This document shows positions 35,126 to 44,511 of a DNA stretch of 64,000 bases, one piece after another (positions within the stretch are counted from its first letter, which is position 1; every line of letters starts with the position of its first letter). A program made the position numbers and the translations under genes. The notes under the pieces were generated by a model. That model worked only from the letters and a program-made list of their open reading frames with translations. It had not been told where the DNA came from and did not search any database. Origin of the DNA: Dorea sp. 5-2 (lineage in GTDB: Bacteria; Bacillota; Clostridia; Lachnospirales; Lachnospiraceae); the NCBI RefSeq assembly GCF_000403455.2, contig NZ_KE159794.1:62001-126000 (forward strand), in the 5' to 3' direction.

Positions 35126-36001
35126 TTATCTCCTCCTCGCATTATGCACGCTGGTCACATAAGTCTGCCTTGCCAGCTGCCGTTCCTTGATCCGGAATGC
35201 CGCGTTCCTCGCCTTCCTCTTATCGTCATACACCCCGAAGACCGTAGGACCGCTGCCGCTCATCATCGCATTCAGCGCCCCCTCCCGCTTCATGACCGCC
35301 TTGATCTCTTCTATCACCGGATACTCTTCTATCGTAACCTTCTCAAGCACATTGCCCATACAGGACGCTACTTTCGCAAGATCCTGCCTGGCCAGCCCGT
35401 CTATGATCCCGTCAATATCCGGATGTACTTCTATCTCATGAGAATCCAGCTTCTCATAGACCAGTTTCGTCGAGACACTGACCGGGGGCTTCGCAACCAG
35501 TATATAACATCTGGGCATGGCGGGAAGCGGCGTCAGTTCCTCGCCGATCCCTTCGGCAAGCACGGTACCCCGCATGATACAGTACGGAACATCGGCTCCA
35601 AGCTTCACCCCTCTTTCCATCAGCTCTTTCTGGGTGAGCCCCAGCGCAAACATACGGTTCATCCCGTAGAGCACTGCCGCCGCATTCGCGCTGCCGCCCG
35701 CCATCCCCGCCGCCACCGGTATATGTTTATCCAGGGAAATCTTCACGCCTTCCTGTATTCCGAATTCCTTCATCAGCATCTCTGCCGCCTGATAGGCAAG
35801 GTTATTCTCATTGACCGGCAGATAGAACAGATTCGTCAATATATGGATCCCCGATTCTTTCTTCTTCTCGATCCGGATCTGGTCATAGAGATAGATCGTC
35901 TGCATGACCATACGTACGTCATGATACCCGTTCTCCCGCCTGCCCAATACATCCAAACCAAGATTGATCTTCCCCAGTGCCTTCAACTCCAACTTATCCA
36001 T
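35126..36001 (-). CDS. ispE: 4-diphosphocytidyl-2-C-methyl-D-erythritol kinase
   Basis: 291 residues, GHMP kinase fold. The ATP loop is PVAAGMAGGSANAAAVL near residue 90; AKINLGLDV-like KINLGLDVLG is at the N-terminus and MMSGSGPTVFG near the C-terminus. It phosphorylates the fourth intermediate of the MEP isoprenoid pathway in the cytoplasm. It lies between sipL and the GntR gene. Confidence 0.95.
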   Translation of the reverse strand: MDKLELKALGKINLGLDVLGRRENGYHDVRMVMQTIYLYDQIRIEKKKESGIHILTNLFYLPVNENNLAYQAAEMLMKEFGIQEGVKISLDKHIPVAAGMAGGSANAAAVLYGMNRMFALGLTQKELMERGVKLGADVPYCIMRGTVLAEGIGEELTPLPAMPRCYILVAKPPVSVSTKLVYEKLDSHEIEVHPDIDGIIDGLARQDLAKVASCMGNVLEKVTIEEYPVIEEIKAVMKREGALNAMMSGSGPTVFGVYDDKRKARNAAFRIKERQLARQTYVTSVHNARRR

Positions 36002-36062
36002 ACGTTCTCTCCTTATCCTCTTCTATATGCCGCTTTTATATTGTATCTTGTATACAATGTGC

Positions 36063-37622
36063 TTATAGTATACTCATGTTTTCTTTAAAAATCAATACCC
36101 TGTCGCCGGATTTTATCTCTTCTGTCTCCAGTCCATTCACTTCCATGATCCCTTCTACCGTCGTATTATACCGCTTTGCCAGATCCCACAGGATATCCCC
36201 GTCGCGGACGATATACCCGGTGATCCCCGGACGTCTCTCCAGCTCTTCCATATCAAACGGCGTGAATTCGATCTCTTTGATATTCCGGATCCCGACCGGC
36301 TTCTTCAAGAAACTATTGAATGCCAATACCGCCTTAACCTCGATCTCATCCGTTCCCAACAGTCCCACGGATATCTGCTCCACTGCGTAAGTCAAGCCGT
36401 ATGTCATCTCCTTTACCGCCCCGTTACATTCCAGAAGATACGAGAACGGCACCATTCCCTGCCAGGTATCGAACGGAACCGCGTCATCTGCCTTCACATA
36501 CAGGAAGCAGATATGAAGGACTCCCTCGATCTGAAGCCCCTCTTCTGTCACCTCCGTATGCTCCACCTGGATCCTCGCACTGTTATGGCAGATCTGCAGG
36601 ATATCGTCTTTGATCTCAGGAAGCGACAGCTGCTCCGAGACCTTGCACTTCGAATGATTCTGCAGAAGAAGTTGTTCAAGGTTCTCTTCCATGATCTTCG
36701 GCGTACAGTTCTGCTGCAGAGAATAAGCGTCTGCAAGGATATCCATCTTCTCTTCTTCGTACACGATCAGACGCACTTCCAGCGTTGCCTCTACCCCGAT
36801 CAGGCGCATCTCTCCATCCTCATCCATCCTTACGTCAATATTTACATCCGTAAGTTCCGGATAGACCTGATGAAACATGGAATCCTGCGCCCCATAACAC
36901 TCAATGCGTCCTTCGTACGGTACATTCTGCTCGATCCAGTCGGTCTTCCCGTCCAGAGATTCATAGAAGCAGAACAGCATCAATTCTCCCTGTATCTTAA
37001 GTTCATCCGACTCTATACGGGTATCCAGCCTCCGGCTCATTACCTCCGTCCACAACAATGTCCCTATATTCTCCTTCGTCCCTCCTATGGATACCTCTTC
37101 TTTGATCCGGTAGGTATCCTTCTTCGCCGCAAATACTTTCAGGAACTCCTTGCTCTCGAACCGTTTATACAGAGGCGCCTCGCTCTCGATGTCTACCGTC
37201 AGCTCCGTCTCCTTCTGCCCCTCCGGACAGACGACGATCTCTGCCAGCGTCTTAATATTCAGCTTCCGGGAATGAATCGCGGTAACCGTCAGATCTACGC
37301 TGGAAGACCGGACAAAGAATTGCCCTGCCGCCTCCTGCTCCAGATAGATCATCTCTTCGAAGGGGATCCTTCCTTCCAGGCTGGACAGCCTGGTCTCGCC
37401 CTCTTCTGTCACGTAGAGAATCTTGAAATTCAGCTTGCCCGACACCCTTATATAATTCTCCACCGCCTTCATGTCCTCAACGGACAGGTTCCCTTCCCCT
37501 AAGATCACCTTTTTCACATCGCTCTTCGCATCAGGTACATTATAATCATCGTCAATATAAAATTGATCCATGACCGCGTTTCCTGTCTTGTAAGTCTGCA
37601 TCTGCCTTGTTACATATTCCAT
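36063..37622 (-). CDS. sipL: SipL-like spore coat morphogenetic protein
   Basis: 519 residues. Repeated DUF3794/SPOCS-type segments fill most of the protein (for example VILGEGNLSVEDMKAVE and VRVSGKLNFKILYV at the start, and similar pieces near residues 190 and 330). The C-terminal LysM domain reads YIVRDGDILWDLAKRYN near residue 470. SipL in Clostridioides difficile links SpoIVA to the coat. RBS GGAGGTCAGGAT. From recall, C. difficile also has sipL a few genes from spoIIR, which supports the call. Confidence 0.88.
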   Translation of the reverse strand: MEYVTRQMQTYKTGNAVMDQFYIDDDYNVPDAKSDVKKVILGEGNLSVEDMKAVENYIRVSGKLNFKILYVTEEGETRLSSLEGRIPFEEMIYLEQEAAGQFFVRSSSVDLTVTAIHSRKLNIKTLAEIVVCPEGQKETELTVDIESEAPLYKRFESKEFLKVFAAKKDTYRIKEEVSIGGTKENIGTLLWTEVMSRRLDTRIESDELKIQGELMLFCFYESLDGKTDWIEQNVPYEGRIECYGAQDSMFHQVYPELTDVNIDVRMDEDGEMRLIGVEATLEVRLIVYEEEKMDILADAYSLQQNCTPKIMEENLEQLLLQNHSKCKVSEQLSLPEIKDDILQICHNSARIQVEHTEVTEEGLQIEGVLHICFLYVKADDAVPFDTWQGMVPFSYLLECNGAVKEMTYGLTYAVEQISVGLLGTDEIEVKAVLAFNSFLKKPVGIRNIKEIEFTPFDMEELERRPGITGYIVRDGDILWDLAKRYNTTVEGIMEVNGLETEEIKSGDRVLIFKENMSIL

Positions 37623-37633
37623 ATCCTGACCTC

Positions 37634-38056
37634 CTAATCATATTCTATCGGCTTATCGGCATACTCCATCTTGACCACCACATAAGGATACGTCTTTTTC
37701 TTGAGGATCTTCTCTTCTTTCCCCGGTCCTAACAGGCTGGTCTCCATATGTATCCCCTGTTCCGTCTCATAGCACTGGCTGACATTCACGCTGTATCCGC
37801 TGGTATTCTGTACTCCATAGCCTCTTGCCGCATACAGATACCCTTTGTCAGCATAACTTAATTTCATGGGTTCCTCCTTTGCTTCCTCGATCCGGACCAT
37901 GAATTCTTCCGGAATATCCTCCTTATCAAGTACTGTGAATTCTACGTCCCTTATCTTTTTCTTCTCCGTCTTACTGACGGAACATGCTGTCAGAGCCAGA
38001 CACACCGTCAGAGCCAGACATACCGTCAGCAGTATACCAAGATGCCTCTTACTCAC
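37634..38056 (-). CDS. PrcB-like lipoprotein
   Basis: 140 residues. The signal peptide holds three tandem LALTxC units and ends in lipobox LTAC. The C-terminal half (LYAARGYGVQNTSGYSVNV, LGPGKEEKI and YPYVVVKME) matches the PrcB C-terminal domain of protease-complex lipoproteins. GTG at 38056 is the likely start, 5-6 nt after GGGAGG. It lies 11 bp before sipL and may be cotranscribed. Confidence 0.72.
   Translation of the reverse strand: MSKRHLGILLTVCLALTVCLALTACSVSKTEKKKIRDVEFTVLDKEDIPEEFMVRIEEAKEEPMKLSYADKGYLYAARGYGVQNTSGYSVNVSQCYETEQGIHMETSLLGPGKEEKILKKKTYPYVVVKMEYADKPIEYD
37989..38024. repeat. 18-bp tandem repeat in a signal peptide
   Basis: Two 18-bp units (37989-38006, 38007-38024) differ at one base and encode repeated LTVCLA in the hydrophobic core of the PrcB-like signal peptide. 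Confidence 0.8.
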
Positions 38057-38221
38057 TGCGCCCTCCCGAATCAATCCATCTGCATATCATGAATCAATAT
38101 TTCTCCTTAACATCATACACAGTAACTCTAGGAAAAATTCCAACTTTGTAGTATAATTGATATAGTTCTGCCAAAATTTAGGCAGCGCTTATGAAATCTT
38201 GTTTATAGTAAGGAGACACTT

Positions 38222-39730
38222 ATGAATCATAATGAAAGAATTTCCGGGATCCTGCTGCATCCGACCTCTCTGCCTTCTCCCTACGGGATCGGCGACCTTG
38301 GCAAGGCAGCTTATGAATTTGTTGATTTTCTGGAGAGATCAGGACAGCGCCTGTGGCAGATCCTTCCGCTGACCCATACCGGCTATGGGGATTCTCCATA
38401 CCAGAGCTTCTCTGCCTTCGCCGGACAGCCACTTTTGATAAGCCCGGAGCACTTAGCTGATCTGGGGCTTATTACCGCCTCTGATCTTGAAGATGTCCCG
38501 GAATGTGACCCGGAACATGTGGATTACGGAACCATTATCCCATGGAAACAGGCAATATTCCGGAAGGCGTATGAGCGCTTTTCCCGCCCGGAATATCACG
38601 GACAAGAAGCCTATCAGGCATTCTTAAGCTTCATCCGCAAGGAAAGCTCCTGGCTTGACGACTATGCATTATTCATGGCGTGCAAAGCCGAAAATGACGG
38701 CGTAAGCTGGCTTGAATGGGACGACGGATACCGCACGCCCACGGAAAAGTTCCGGGATACACTCCGCCAGACGCTGAAAAACGAGATCAGATTCTATCAA
38801 TTCCTGCAGTACATCTTCTATGAAGAATGGACTGCACTGAAAACTTACGCCAACAAGCACGGAATCCGGATCATCGGAGATATCCCGATCTTTGTATCCA
38901 TGGACAGCGCGGACGTATGGGCGAACCAGGAATTATTCCAGTTAGATTCCAAAGGCTATCCTCTTAAGGTTGCCGGGGTTCCGCCGGATTACTTCTCTGC
39001 GACCGGGCAGTTATGGGGGAATCCGCTGTACGCGTGGGAAGCGCATCAAAAGGAAGGATTCTCATGGTGGATCTCGCGGATACGCCATCAGTTAAGATCT
39101 CTTGATATCCTGCGCATCGATCATTTCCGCGGGTTCCAGGCATACTGGTCCGTCCCGTACGGCGAGAAGACCGCGATCCGCGGCAAATGGATCGAGGCTC
39201 CGGGCGAGGAGCTGTTCCAGGCGATCCAGGCTGCTCTGGGCGGCGAACTTCCCATCATCGCGGAGGATCTTGGCATCATTACCCCGGAAGTAGACGCCTT
39301 AAGAAAGAGCTTCGGCTTCCCCGGGATGAAGGTACTGCAGTTTGCCTTCGAATCCACCGGCGAGAGCGACTATCTCCCTCACCAATACAAGGATCCCGGC
39401 TGTGTCTGCTATACCGGCACCCATGACAACGACACCACCCTGGGCTGGTATCTGAACCTTTCGAAGGAATGCCAGGATAAGGTCCTCAGATATACACGCT
39501 GCACGGACGTTGCCGATCTTGGCATGGATCTGATCCGTACCGCCCTTGGAAGTATTGCAGGCTATGCCGTCTTCCCGCTGCAGGATGCGCTTGGGCTTGG
39601 CTCACATGCGAGGATGAACACTCCGGGAGTAGCTTCCGGCAACTGGAACTGGCGGTTCCGGGACGGCGTACTATGCGATAAACTTGCCGATACATTAAGA
39701 GAAATTACTATTTTATATGGTAGATATTAG
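38222..39730 (+). CDS. malQ: 4-alpha-glucanotransferase (amylomaltase)
   Basis: 502 residues, GH77. Nucleophile D300 in RIDHFRG, acid/base Glu near 347 in IAEDLGIIT, and Asp near 402 in TGTHDNDTT are all present; GILLHPTSLPSPYGIGDLG is the classic N-terminus. It transfers glucan chains in maltodextrin or glycogen metabolism. RBS AAGGAGACACTT. First gene of the plus-strand series to 45321. Confidence 0.95.
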   Translation: MNHNERISGILLHPTSLPSPYGIGDLGKAAYEFVDFLERSGQRLWQILPLTHTGYGDSPYQSFSAFAGQPLLISPEHLADLGLITASDLEDVPECDPEHVDYGTIIPWKQAIFRKAYERFSRPEYHGQEAYQAFLSFIRKESSWLDDYALFMACKAENDGVSWLEWDDGYRTPTEKFRDTLRQTLKNEIRFYQFLQYIFYEEWTALKTYANKHGIRIIGDIPIFVSMDSADVWANQELFQLDSKGYPLKVAGVPPDYFSATGQLWGNPLYAWEAHQKEGFSWWISRIRHQLRSLDILRIDHFRGFQAYWSVPYGEKTAIRGKWIEAPGEELFQAIQAALGGELPIIAEDLGIITPEVDALRKSFGFPGMKVLQFAFESTGESDYLPHQYKDPGCVCYTGTHDNDTTLGWYLNLSKECQDKVLRYTRCTDVADLGMDLIRTALGSIAGYAVFPLQDALGLGSHARMNTPGVASGNWNWRFRDGVLCDKLADTLREITILYGRY

Positions 39731-39747
39731 AATGGAGGAACCCGTCA

Positions 39748-40482
39748 ATGACCAGGTTTATACTGCTAGTCCTGTTTTTATTCTCCTTCCTGCTCTTCGG
39801 GCTTCCGGTATTAGGAGCAGAATGGATCTATAGTAAATTCAACAAAGAGGCAAGCGATTATCAGTGCCTGCGGATCGTTCAGTGGGCATTCAAAGGAATC
39901 CTTAAGATCACCGGCGTATCCGTAACAGTGATCGGGGAAGAGAATATTCCTGACGAGCCGGTTCTTTTTATCGCCAACCACAGGAGTTACTTCGATATCC
40001 TGCTGACCTATTCCCGCTGTAAGCGGCTGACCGGATATGTGGCAAAGAAGGAGATGCTGCGCTATCCCATCCTCCGTGACTGGATGAAGCGCCTGTACTG
40101 CCTCTTTCTGGACCGGGACAATCCGAAGGAAGGGCTTAAGAGCATCCTGGAAGCGATCAGCTATGTGAAGAGCGGCGTCTCTGTCTGCATCTTTCCGGAA
40201 GGCACCCGCAACGACGGAGATGAGCTCAGTATGCTCCCCTTCCACAGCGGTTCCTTTAAGATCGCGGAAAAAGCAGGCTGCGCCATCGTTCCCATCAGCC
40301 TGAATAATACGCACGCCATGTTCGAATACCACATCCCGAGGATCGAGAAGACCCACGTTGTGATCGAATACGGCAAACCGATCTATCCCCAAGAACTGGA
40401 CAAAGAGACAAAGAAGCGGATCGCGCCTTACTGTCAGAATATCATCCAGGAAACGATCAACCGAAACCAGGAACTGGTGTAA
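39748..40482 (+). CDS. plsC: 1-acyl-sn-glycerol-3-phosphate acyltransferase
   Basis: 244 residues. N-terminal membrane helix, then HX4D motif NHRSYFD (H78, D83) and FPEGTRN near residue 150, with the final substrate stretch IVPISLNNTHAMFE. It adds the second acyl chain to lysophosphatidate at the membrane. RBS ATGGAGG. It starts 17 bp after malQ. Confidence 0.92.
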   Translation: MTRFILLVLFLFSFLLFGLPVLGAEWIYSKFNKEASDYQCLRIVQWAFKGILKITGVSVTVIGEENIPDEPVLFIANHRSYFDILLTYSRCKRLTGYVAKKEMLRYPILRDWMKRLYCLFLDRDNPKEGLKSILEAISYVKSGVSVCIFPEGTRNDGDELSMLPFHSGSFKIAEKAGCAIVPISLNNTHAMFEYHIPRIEKTHVVIEYGKPIYPQELDKETKKRIAPYCQNIIQETINRNQELV

Positions 40483-40499
40483 CTCTTTGAAACAAATGC

Positions 40500-40528
40500 T
40501 TTACAGCGAAAATACCACTTGCTATAAT
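40500..40528 (+). promoter_or_regulatory. Promoter of pncB
   Basis: TTTACA, 17-nt spacer, TATAAT, about 32 nt upstream of the pncB start codon. Confidence 0.75.
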
Positions 40529-40560
40529 AAGACAGATTAAATCAAAGGAGCAAAAATACA

Positions 40561-42021
40561 ATGAACAGACAAGAGCTAACTTTGCTGACAGACCTGTATG
40601 AACTGACCATGATGCAGGGTTATTACGCGAAAGGACAACACGAGAAGGTGATCTTTGACGTCTTCTTTCGTCAGAATCCCTGCAATAACGGATACTCCGT
40701 CTGCGCAGGCCTCCAACAGGTCATAGACTATATTAAGAATCTTAATTTTACTTACGAAGATGTCGACTATCTTCGGGGGCTTGGGATATTCAGCGAAGAT
40801 TTCCTGCAGTACTTAAGCGGTTTTCATTTCAGCGGAGATATCTACGCGATCCCGGAGGGGACCGTTGTATTCCCAAAGGAACCGCTGCTTAAGGTTGTCG
40901 CGCCGATCATGGAAGCACAGCTTGTGGAGACAGCGATCTTAAATATCATCAACCACCAGTCGCTGATCGCCACAAAGGCGTCTCGTGTCGTATTCGCCGC
41001 CAACGGCGACGGGATCATGGAATTCGGACTGAGGCGCGCCCAGGGACCGGACGCAGGATTATACGGTGCCCGCGCCGCCATCATCGGAGGATGCGTCGGC
41101 ACATCCAACGTGCTTGCCGGAGAACTCTTTGACGTTCCCGTAATGGGAACCCACGCCCATAGCTGGATCATGAGCTTCTCCGACGAATATACCGCATTTA
41201 AGACCTACGCCGAGATGTACCCCGATAACTGTACTCTGCTGGTAGATACCTATGACACGCTGAAATCCGGCGTCCCCAACGCCATCCGTGTCTTCCGGGA
41301 ATTCAGGGACGCAAAAAAGCCGTTGAAAAAATACGGCATCCGCCTGGACAGCGGCGACCTTGCTTATCTGTCCAAGGAGGCGCGCCGGATGCTTGACGAA
41401 GCCGGTTTTCCGGACGCTTCTATCTGTGCGTCCAACGATCTGGACGAGTATCTGCTCCACGATCTCAAGGTACAAGGAGCAGCCATTGACTCCTGGGGTG
41501 TGGGGACGAACCTGATCACCTCCAAGGACAATCCGTCCTTCGGCGGGGTGTACAAGCTCGCCGCCATCCAGAACGAAGCCGGCGAATTCGTTCCAAAGAT
41601 AAAGATTTCCGAAAATACGGAGAAAATCACCAATCCGGGTAACAAAACGATCTTTCGGATCTATGATAAAACAACAGGAAAAGTTAAAGCAGACCTCATC
41701 TGCTTCGCCGACGAGACCTTCGACACCAGTGAAGACCTGCTCCTGTTTGATCCCATCGAGACCTGGAAGAAGACGAAGCTTGCAGGCGGCTCCTATATCA
41801 TGCGCGAGATCCTCGTACCGATATTCAAGAACGGAGAATGCATCTATAAGTCGCCTTCCGTCAAAGAAATCGCCGATTATTGCCGGCAGGAGAAGAAAAC
41901 CCTTTGGGAAGAGACCAAGCGGCTCTTCTATCCTCATAGAGTCTACGTGGATCTGTCCCCTAAGCTTTACGAAGTAAAGCGGAAATTACTGGAAAAGATG
42001 AGTATCGAGAAAGAGTATTGA
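40561..42021 (+). CDS. pncB: Nicotinate phosphoribosyltransferase
   Basis: 486 residues. LLTDLYELTMMQGYY at the N-terminus, GTHAHSWIMSF with the phosphorylated-His region near residue 200, and RLDSGDLAYLSKEARRML are signatures of NAPRTase. It makes nicotinate mononucleotide from nicotinate for NAD salvage. Own promoter; RBS AAAGGAG. Its C-terminal domain is long, as in the Gram-positive type. Confidence 0.95.
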   Translation: MNRQELTLLTDLYELTMMQGYYAKGQHEKVIFDVFFRQNPCNNGYSVCAGLQQVIDYIKNLNFTYEDVDYLRGLGIFSEDFLQYLSGFHFSGDIYAIPEGTVVFPKEPLLKVVAPIMEAQLVETAILNIINHQSLIATKASRVVFAANGDGIMEFGLRRAQGPDAGLYGARAAIIGGCVGTSNVLAGELFDVPVMGTHAHSWIMSFSDEYTAFKTYAEMYPDNCTLLVDTYDTLKSGVPNAIRVFREFRDAKKPLKKYGIRLDSGDLAYLSKEARRMLDEAGFPDASICASNDLDEYLLHDLKVQGAAIDSWGVGTNLITSKDNPSFGGVYKLAAIQNEAGEFVPKIKISENTEKITNPGNKTIFRIYDKTTGKVKADLICFADETFDTSEDLLLFDPIETWKKTKLAGGSYIMREILVPIFKNGECIYKSPSVKEIADYCRQEKKTLWEETKRLFYPHRVYVDLSPKLYEVKRKLLEKMSIEKEY

Positions 42022-42039
42022 TAAATAAGGAGAAATTAT

Positions 42040-43119
42040 ATGAAAATCATTGTATTAGCCGGCGGATTGAGTCCGGAACGCGACGTATCACTGACCTCAG
42101 GCGCAGGTATATGCAGGACACTCCGTGAAAACGGGCATCAGGCATTCCTGATGGACGTATACATGGGGTATCCCTGCGATGCCGACAGATTAGAAGAAGT
42201 ATTCAGCCTTCCGGGCGCAGGGCTTGAGATCGCAGAGAGCATCAAGACCACCGCCCCCGATCTGGAAGCGCTGAAAAGATCCCGCCCGGGAGATTCTGCT
42301 TCTCTGATCGGTCCGAATGTTATCGAACTCTGCCGGATGGCTGACATTACATTCATGGGGCTTCACGGTTCCATCGGAGAAGACGGGAAGCTTCAGGCTA
42401 CCTTCGACGTCCTGGGAATCAAGTATACCGGTCCCGGTTCACTTGGATGCGCCGTATCCATGAATAAATTAGTCGCCAAACAGATCTTCAAGATGTCCGG
42501 CGTCGCTACTCCAAGAGGGACTTCCCTCACCCGCAGGACCAAAGACACGCCGCTTGCCGAGCTTGGATATTACCTTCCGCTTGTGATCAAGCCATGTTCC
42601 GGCGGTTCTAGTATCGGTGTATTCATCGTTCACACAGAGGAAGAATATAAGGAAGCGATCCGTCAGTCCTTCGACATCAACCAGGAAGAAGAAGTCGTCA
42701 TAGAGCCTTACATCAAAGGCCGTGAATTCGCCTGCGGTATTGTCGCAGGGAAAGCGCTGCCGTTGGTGGAGATCATCCCGAAGAATGATTTCTTTAACTA
42801 TGAGAACAAATATCAGGACGGCGGCGCACAGGAAATCTGCCCGCCCACATCCCTGGACGCCGAGACACAGGAAGCGATCCGGCGCATGGGCGAGAAAGCC
42901 TTCGAAGCGCTGCGGCTTAATGTCTACTCACGCGCTGATTTTATCGTGGATGATGAAGACGGAAGCTTCTATTGCCTGGAAGTGAACGCACTGCCCGGAA
43001 TGACTCCCGCAAGTCTTCTTCCCAAAGCCGCAAAAGCGGCAGGGCTGGAGTATGGAAGCTTATGCGAACGTATCATAGAAGAGTCCTTCAAAACTCGTTA
43101 TCAGGAGGCGTCCCTATGA
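42040..43119 (+). CDS. ddl: D-alanine--D-alanine ligase
   Basis: 359 residues, ATP-grasp. LAGGLSPERDVSLTSGAG at the start, GLHGSIGEDGKLQA, PLVIKPCSGGSSIGV and EVNALPGMTPASLLP are family motifs. It makes the D-Ala-D-Ala unit of peptidoglycan. It overlaps murF by 4 bp at an ATGA junction, so the two are translationally coupled and work at successive steps. RBS AAGGAG. Confidence 0.95.
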   Translation: MKIIVLAGGLSPERDVSLTSGAGICRTLRENGHQAFLMDVYMGYPCDADRLEEVFSLPGAGLEIAESIKTTAPDLEALKRSRPGDSASLIGPNVIELCRMADITFMGLHGSIGEDGKLQATFDVLGIKYTGPGSLGCAVSMNKLVAKQIFKMSGVATPRGTSLTRRTKDTPLAELGYYLPLVIKPCSGGSSIGVFIVHTEEEYKEAIRQSFDINQEEEVVIEPYIKGREFACGIVAGKALPLVEIIPKNDFFNYENKYQDGGAQEICPPTSLDAETQEAIRRMGEKAFEALRLNVYSRADFIVDDEDGSFYCLEVNALPGMTPASLLPKAAKAAGLEYGSLCERIIEESFKTRYQEASL

Positions 43120-44498
43120 AGAACCTCACACTAAAGAATATTACGGACGCCTGTCAGGGGATCTATCACGGCAGCCCGGATCTCCTTGACCGGGAAGTGG
43201 ACGGCGTAACCATCGACAGCCGCAAGGTAGAACCCGGCTATCTCTTCGTCGCCATCGACGGAACCAGAGTCAACGCCCACAAGTTCATCCCGGACACAGT
43301 GAAGGCAGGCGCGCTCTGCGTGGTATCCCATGAAGATCTGGGAGAGACGGATCATCCTTATATACTGGTAGAATCCACCGGCCAGGCGCTTCTTGACATC
43401 GCCAAGCTCTATCGGGACTCCTTCAACATCAAAGTTGTGGGCATTACAGGCAGCGTCGGAAAGACCAGTACAAAGGAAATGATCGCCTCCGTGATCGCAC
43501 AGAAATACAACGTCCACAAAACACAGGGAAACTTCAATAATGAATGGGGACTTCCGCTCACCATCTTCGGGCTCAAGGAAGATCATCAGGCGGCTGTCCT
43601 TGAGATGGGAGTGAATCACTTTGGAGAGATGCGCCGCCTCTCCTCCGTCGCAAGCCCCGATATCTGCATCATCACCAATATCGGCGTGGCGCACCTGGAA
43701 TTCTTCAAGACCAGAGAGGGAATCTACCGTGAGAAGATACAGATGATACAGGATATGAAGAACGGCGGAACGATCATCCTGAACGGAGACGACGATCTCT
43801 TATCCCAGACCGCCCCGATCAAAGGCGTTCCTCCTGTCTTCTTCGGAACCGATGTATCGAACCAGTTCTACGCAGATCAGATCCGTCCCCTTGGATTACG
43901 GGGAACGGCATGTACGATACACCTGCCCAATAGTACTTACTTCGACTGTATCGTCCCGCAGCCCGGGCTCCATATGGTATCCAACGCACTTGCCGGCGCC
44001 GCAGTCGGCTACACGATGGGCCTTACGGGACAGGAGATCCGCGCCGGGATCGAAGGGCTTCCTTCCATGCCCGGACGCAACAATATCATCAAGACAGACC
44101 GGCTCATCATCCTGGACGACTGTTACAACGCCAACCCGGTCTCCATGAAAGCATCCATCGACGTCCTGAACATGGCGATCGGGCGCAAGGTTGCTATACT
44201 CGGCGACATGGGCGAACTTGGAAACAACGAGCAGGAACTCCATTACGAAGTCGGAGAATATGCCGCGAATCAGGGCATCGATCTGGTGTGCGGTATCGGA
44301 CCTCTCTCCCGTTCTCTTGCCGAAGGCGCGAAACACGCCGCTTCTCCGGCGCAGAGCCTCTGGTTTGAGACGAACGAGGACTTCATAGAAGCTCTGGGAG
44401 AACTGCTGCGCGACGGCGACAATATTCTTGTCAAAGCCTCACACAGCATGCGTTTTCCGGAGATCATAGACGCCTTGAAGGCATTTTCACGCATATAA
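43116..44498 (+). CDS. murF: UDP-N-acetylmuramoyl-tripeptide--D-Ala-D-Ala ligase
   Basis: 460 residues. P-loop GITGSVGKTSTKEM near residue 108, NFNNEWGLPLT, EMGVNHFGEM and DDCYNANPVSMKAS are Mur ligase motifs. It joins D-Ala-D-Ala from Ddl to the UDP-MurNAc tripeptide in the cytoplasm. The correct start is the ATG at 43116, with CAGGAGG upstream; the longer open frame to 42972 runs inside ddl. Overlaps ddl by 4 bp. Confidence 0.95.
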   Translation: MKNLTLKNITDACQGIYHGSPDLLDREVDGVTIDSRKVEPGYLFVAIDGTRVNAHKFIPDTVKAGALCVVSHEDLGETDHPYILVESTGQALLDIAKLYRDSFNIKVVGITGSVGKTSTKEMIASVIAQKYNVHKTQGNFNNEWGLPLTIFGLKEDHQAAVLEMGVNHFGEMRRLSSVASPDICIITNIGVAHLEFFKTREGIYREKIQMIQDMKNGGTIILNGDDDLLSQTAPIKGVPPVFFGTDVSNQFYADQIRPLGLRGTACTIHLPNSTYFDCIVPQPGLHMVSNALAGAAVGYTMGLTGQEIRAGIEGLPSMPGRNNIIKTDRLIILDDCYNANPVSMKASIDVLNMAIGRKVAILGDMGELGNNEQELHYEVGEYAANQGIDLVCGIGPLSRSLAEGAKHAASPAQSLWFETNEDFIEALGELLRDGDNILVKASHSMRFPEIIDALKAFSRI

Positions 44499-44511
44499 CA
44501 GGGGTAATCAT

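Noticed and set aside
35144..36088. 314-codon plus-strand frame opposite ispE
   Set aside because: Antisense shadow; ispE motifs on the minus strand are unambiguous.
42972..43115. N-terminal extension of murF
   Set aside because: It lies in another frame of ddl; the ATG at 43116 with AGGAGG and family alignment fixes the start.
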